A stretch of DNA of 43,517 bases from Gemmatimonadaceae bacterium (lineage in GTDB: Bacteria; Latescibacterota; UBA2968; UBA8231): assembly GCA_002726335.1 (NCBI GenBank), contig PBSR01000031.1, forward strand, positions 1 to 43,517, given 5' to 3'. The notes under the pieces were generated by a model. It was not told the origin of the DNA and searched no databases. It saw nothing but the letters and a program-made list of their open reading frames with translations. Positions within the stretch are counted from its first letter, which is position 1, and each line of letters starts with the position of its first letter. Below, piece by piece: positions 43,463 to 43,517 of the stretch. The translations under genes and the position numbers were made by a program.

Positions 43463-43517
43463 CTATACAGTCTTATCGGCGTCGACTGCCGAACACGCCA
43501 GCACGGTGGTGGACGGC

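Overview
The window is GC-rich, gene-dense DNA from a diderm bacterium. The best fit is a member of the FCB superphylum, probably a candidate phylum such as Latescibacterota; this is inference from gene content only. The reasons are two secreted proteins with FlgD-like/type-IX-like C-terminal sorting domains (one with NYPNPFNP), a DUF2723/GT117 membrane protein, a YfhO-like protein, a CRTAC1-type FG-GAP lipoprotein, MBL/SDR/Gfo-Idh/SMP-30 sugar genes, and promoter-like sites resembling the Bacteroidota pattern TTG...TAnnTTTG. I see no rRNA, tRNA, CRISPR array, insertion sequence, integrase or phage gene; the region looks chromosomal.

Layout. 1-3.9 kb: the end of a very large secreted subtilisin-like protease, cut by the window edge. 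3.9-8.6 kb: a Gfo/Idh/MocA oxidoreductase, a SelA-like PLP enzyme, a solitary FliN motor-switch protein divergent from it, then groEL-groES. 8.6-13.6 kb: a 320-bp AT-richer divergent intergenic region, a large protein I do not recognise, and a group of SDR and SMP-30-like sugar or acid metabolism genes. 13.6-19.9 kb (minus strand): an eight-gene run from an extended-SDR epimerase with a Zn-ribbon insert, through a sugar nucleotidyltransferase, an HddA-like heptose kinase, GmhA and a transaldolase, to an MBL hydrolase and two unknowns. It reads as a route from sedoheptulose 7-phosphate to an NDP-heptose for the cell envelope. 20.0-25.6 kb: SGNH protein, YfhO-like and GT117-like membrane proteins, overlapping end to start, probably a surface glycan module.

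25.7-33.1 kb: a PtsN-like EIIA protein; a three-gene AddAB-like recombination module (AddB-like protein without a Walker A motif, UvrD-type helicase, separate Fe-S PD-(D/E)XK nuclease) joined by 4-nt overlaps; and a CRTAC1-like lipoprotein fused to the end of that chain by a TTGA overlap. 33.1-35.9 kb: miaB and mtaB, two tRNA methylthiotransferases, coupled. 36.0-38.2 kb: a secreted DUF362 protein with the sorting domain. 38.2-43.5 kb: PcrA/UvrD helicase coupled to MltG, then an ARPP-1 (DUF6569) protein coupled to a small membrane protein that appears frameshifted.

Two habits recur through the window. Neighbouring genes on one strand often overlap at ATGA/GTGA/TTGA/TGATG, so translational coupling and TTG/GTG starts are common. 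Promoter-like sequences of the form TTGnnn-N16-18-TAnnTTTG (with variants) lie in most of the intergenic gaps, including three divergent gaps; in one of these the two -10 elements share the same TA.
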